Of a stretch of 64,000 bases of DNA, positions 63,627 through 64,000 are shown piece by piece. The DNA lies in the NCBI GenBank assembly GCA_045807125.1, contig JBJMHZ010000013.1, forward strand, positions 158,937 to 222,936, in the 5' to 3' direction. The DNA is from JBJMHZ01 sp045807125. Its GTDB lineage: Bacteria; Actinomycetota; Actinomycetes; JAWWOL01. The number at the start of each line of letters is the position of its first letter. The stretch's first letter is position 1. The notes under the pieces are model-generated. The model was given only the letters and a program-made list of their open reading frames with translations. It had not been told where the DNA came from and made no database searches. The position numbers were made by a program, and so were the translations under genes.

Positions 63627-64000
63627 GCAGCTCCACCTCCGTACCGGTCCCTGGCGAGGAGACGATGGTGGCATCGCCGCCGAGCGCGCGCAGGCGGCCG
63701 ACGATCGACTGGGCGACGCCGAGCCGCCCGGCCCGCTCCGCCGCCGCCAGGCGGTCGGGCGGGATGCCGACGCCGTCGTCGCGCACGACGACGCTGACCT
63801 GCTCGCCGTCGTCGTCGACGTGCACCCAGGCCCTGGCGCCCCGGCCAGCGTGCCGGCCGGCGTTGGCGAGCGCCTCGTCGACCGCGGCCAGCAGCTCGCC
63901 GGCCACGTCCGCGGCGAGCCACACCGGCGCGCCGGGCCCGGTCACGGTGACCCGCGCGCCGACGCGGTCGGCGCGCGCGCCGGCCACGTCGGCCACGCCG
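63234..64000. repeat. inverted duplication, arm B
   Basis: Inverted, diverged copy of about 62030-62815, running off the window edge. The junction near 63234-63246 joins receiver sequence to a CDP-alcohol phosphotransferase start. Confidence 0.7.
63604..64000 (-). CDS. sensor histidine kinase, partial (second copy)
   Basis: The C-terminal ~131 residues of a HisKA_3-type kinase, open to the window edge: AVDEALANAGRHAGRGARAW, DDGVGIPPDR, GRLGVAQSIVGRLRALGG and GTEVELRVPRSAR. It parallels the kinase ending at 62433. The regulator copy starts inside its end, as in the first pair. Whether its N-terminus is intact cannot be seen. Confidence 0.82.
   Translation of the reverse strand, partial: GVADVAGARADRVGARVTVTGPGAPVWLAADVAGELLAAVDEALANAGRHAGRGARAWVHVDDDGEQVSVVVRDDGVGIPPDRLAAAERAGRLGVAQSIVGRLRALGGDATIVSSPGTGTEVELRVPRSAR

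Noticed and set aside
62030..64000. Simple assembly fold-back artefact
   Set aside because: The two arms differ at many bases and at amino acid level, and the junction carries unrelated gene sequence, so identical-read folding does not explain it; long reads would still be decisive.

Overview
The window is about 70% or more GC, with tightly packed genes, many ATGA/GTGA start-stop overlaps, frequent GTG starts and GGAGG-type ribosome sites. Gene content (an actinobacterial-type [NiFe] hydrogenase with its Hyp genes, PadR/MarR/APH/DinB-type genes, a PP2C phosphatase/anti-sigma-type kinase, Tat and Sec exported proteins) points to the chromosome of an aerobic soil-type actinomycete. I cannot place it below phylum/class level. 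I saw no rRNA, tRNA, CRISPR array, transposase or plasmid/phage replication gene.

Left part (1-11.4 kb): the 3'-truncated end of a saccharopine-dehydrogenase-like gene; an EamA exporter divergent from a decayed MarR regulator; an aminoglycoside-phosphotransferase-like kinase; a truncated haemoglobin; and a VAO/PCMH flavoprotein. Then comes a small putative metabolite locus: an ATP-grasp ligase and an MFS exporter, divergent across 462 bp from a lysine/ornithine N-hydroxylase-like flavoprotein. A DinB-fold pseudogene with an internal deletion and an endolysin-like M15 peptidase follow.

11.4-21.1 kb holds what I consider the best candidate for an undescribed system: a ribosomal peptide (RiPP) cluster of the linear azol(in)e type. 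A 51-aa precursor ends in SSCCEGCSSTSCVW. Next come a VOC protein, a SagB-type dehydrogenase, a HemW/HemN-like radical SAM enzyme, an ocin-ThiF-like cyclodehydratase partner, a YcaO protein ending in PHPYP, two CPBP membrane proteases, a VioB-like ferritin-fold protein and an unrecognised 295-aa protein. No lanthipeptide-type dehydratase is present, so the product should carry azolines or azoles rather than a thiopeptide macrocycle.

21-28 kb: a membrane acyltransferase with a zinc-ribbon membrane protein, then a four-gene operon (DUF4331 secreted protein, lipoprotein, TPR protein, NicO/RcnA-like metal exporter). 28.5-34.4 kb: a dedicated lipid locus with a consensus-like promoter, an acyl carrier protein, a 606-aa tandem cyclopropane-synthase fusion, a Tat-exported protein, a ketosynthase, a LuxI/GNAT-like acyltransferase and an acyl-ACP desaturase. 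This set looks able to build a modified acyl chain on its own carrier and pass it to an amine.

34-44 kb carries a PEP-mutase-like enzyme, a beta-lactamase-fold hydrolase, small zinc-ribbon and secreted proteins, a 1290-aa sensor kinase/response regulator/PP2C phosphatase, a secreted BNR-type protein and a DJ-1/PfpI protein. 44.5-58.4 kb is a complete group 1h-type (high-affinity, oxygen-tolerant) [NiFe] hydrogenase locus: small and large subunits, accessory proteins, endopeptidase, HypA-like, HypC, HypD, HypE, a 39-aa membrane peptide, and a convergent set with HypF, two SIS proteins, a second HypC-like protein and a PadR regulator. HypB is not in the window. The end (58.5-64 kb) has a PAP2 phosphatase, a subtilase with a strong terminator, and a two-component pair followed by an inverted, diverged and truncated second copy that interrupts a CDP-alcohol phosphotransferase gene.
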